Part shown: one piece after another, positions 10,823 through 11,680 of the stretch
Position numbering within the stretch: position 1 is the stretch's first letter
Layout of the letters: every line of letters starts with the position of its first letter
Assembly: GCA_023419655.1 (NCBI GenBank)
Contig: JAEZXP010000043.1
Coordinates: forward strand, 1-11,680
DNA length: 11,680 nucleotides
Source: Bacillota bacterium
Lineage (GTDB): Bacteria > Bacillota > Clostridia > Lachnospirales > Lachnospiraceae
Reading direction: 5' to 3'
Translations under genes and position numbers: made by a program
The notes under the pieces: generated by a model
The model's database searches: none
What the model saw: only the letters and a program-made list of their open reading frames with translations
Told to the model about the DNA's origin: nothing

Positions 10823-11680
10823 ATGGCAAAACAGGCAGTTGGAGTAATTGGATTAGCAGTTATGGGAAAGAATCTGGCACTAAATATTCGTGAACATGGA
10901 TATTCGGTAGCTGTCTACAACCGTTCAGGAGAAAAGACAGATAATCTATTAAAAGAAGCAAAGGACAAAGATATGGTTGGTACCTATACGCTGGAAGAGT
11001 TCGTAGATTCTCTTGAAAAACCCAGAAAGATAATTATGATGGTGAAGGCAGGTAAGGCTGTGGATGATATGATAGAGCAGCTGCTGCCTTTAATCTCTCC
11101 CGGAGATTTGCTGATGGACGGAGGGAACTCCAATTATCTGGATACGATAGAGAGAAGCAGGATGCTGGAGGAAAAGAATATTCATTATCTTGGTATGGGT
11201 ATCTCCGGCGGGGAAGAGGGAGCCCGCAGAGGGCCTGCTATTATGCCGGGCGGAAACCTCGAAGCTTACAAAATGATGGAGAAGATACTTTCGGATATAT
11301 CAGCCAAGGTCGGAAGCGACGCTTGCAGCACCTACATCGGCAAGGATGGCTCCGGGCATTTCGTAAAGATGATTCATAACGGCATAGAATATGCAGATAT
11401 GCAGCTGATTGTTGAAGCATATTCCATATTAAAGCAGGTATTAGGTCTCACACCCCCCGAATTTCATAAGATATTTTCAGAATGGAATGAGGGAGAGTTA
11501 AACAGCTATCTGATTGAAATCACGGCAGACATCTTTACAAAGAAGGATTCTGAAACAGGAAATTATCTTGTAGACATGATTCTTGATGTGGCCGGACAAA
11601 AAGGTACGGGGAAATGGACGGGACAGATTTCACTGGAGCTGGGAATACCGGCTCCCACCATAACTACAGCCGTATATGAG
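10823..11680 (+). CDS. gnd: 6-phosphogluconate dehydrogenase, 5' part
   Basis: The oxidative pentose phosphate enzyme that converts 6-phosphogluconate to ribulose 5-phosphate and CO2 with reduction of NADP(+). The 286 residues present include the Rossmann start GVIGLAVMGKNLALNI, NRSGEKT after the second strand (the Arg and following small polar residue suggest NADP+), the substrate-binding GGNSN (100-104) and GISGGEEGA (126-134), the catalytic K182 in HFVKMIHNGIEY with H185, N186 and E189 nearby, and the complete family signature ILDVAGQKGTGKW (253-265). The frame is still open at the window edge; the family is usually about 470 residues, so about 60 percent is seen. The ATG at 10823 has AGGTGAGG upstream. 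A structured leader precedes it, so leader-level control is possible. Confidence 0.97.
   Translation, partial: MAKQAVGVIGLAVMGKNLALNIREHGYSVAVYNRSGEKTDNLLKEAKDKDMVGTYTLEEFVDSLEKPRKIIMMVKAGKAVDDMIEQLLPLISPGDLLMDGGNSNYLDTIERSRMLEEKNIHYLGMGISGGEEGARRGPAIMPGGNLEAYKMMEKILSDISAKVGSDACSTYIGKDGSGHFVKMIHNGIEYADMQLIVEAYSILKQVLGLTPPEFHKIFSEWNEGELNSYLIEITADIFTKKDSETGNYLVDMILDVAGQKGTGKWTGQISLELGIPAPTITTAVYE

Overview
The window looks like part of the chromosome of a low-GC, anaerobic, Gram-positive bacterium of the Clostridia, most likely Lachnospiraceae-like. This is inferred from strong AGGAGG-type ribosome binding sites, sigma-A-type promoters, AT-rich spacers, and a gene set of bacterial V-type ATPase, rubrerythrin, an FNR-type regulator, a FabK/nitronate-monooxygenase-like flavoprotein with a cysteine cluster, and a DUF1858 protein. 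The genus is not identified. No mobile element, CRISPR array, rRNA or tRNA is visible.

Bases 1-6739 hold a V-type ATPase operon, all on the plus strand, in the order I (3' part only), K, E, C, F, A, B, D. The genes overlap or nearly touch, except for 73 bp before the preferred C start and 51 bp before D. The catalytic P-loop in A, the arginine finger in B, the membrane arginine in I and the ion-carrying glutamate in K are all present. The proteolipid K keeps the polar residues that bind Na+ in the Enterococcus hirae enzyme, so a sodium-coupled pump is predicted. A long two-part hairpin with a T-rich tail (6771-6838) closes the operon.

Bases 6841-8386 form a redox/oxygen block. A promoter with a consensus -35 drives a Crp/Fnr regulator that has FNR-like cysteines (C7, C10, C15, C113, plus an extra C4), followed by rubrerythrin and a strong terminator. 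Bases 8463-9637 hold a consensus promoter, a hairpin leader, a FabT-box-like palindrome and a FabK/nitronate-monooxygenase-like gene. Converging on it from the minus strand is a small membrane-anchored protein of unknown function (9647-10054).

The AT-rich spacer 10055-10402 holds a near-consensus promoter overlapped by a palindrome, several related TATACA-type palindromes, and a perfect CRP/FNR-type site (TGTGA-N6-TCACA) ahead of a stand-alone DUF1858 gene (10403-10636). The window ends in the first 286 codons of gnd (6-phosphogluconate dehydrogenase). Its upstream region has a perfect inverted repeat overlapping a possible promoter, then a leader that can fold as a three-way junction.

The most interesting theme is a possible local regulatory circuit. 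The FNR-like protein has a recognition helix that mixes CRP and FNR contacts, and sites that would suit it lie before the DUF1858 gene (full site) and before its own gene (half-site with an identical 9-mer). The gnd leader is the best candidate for an unrecognised RNA element.
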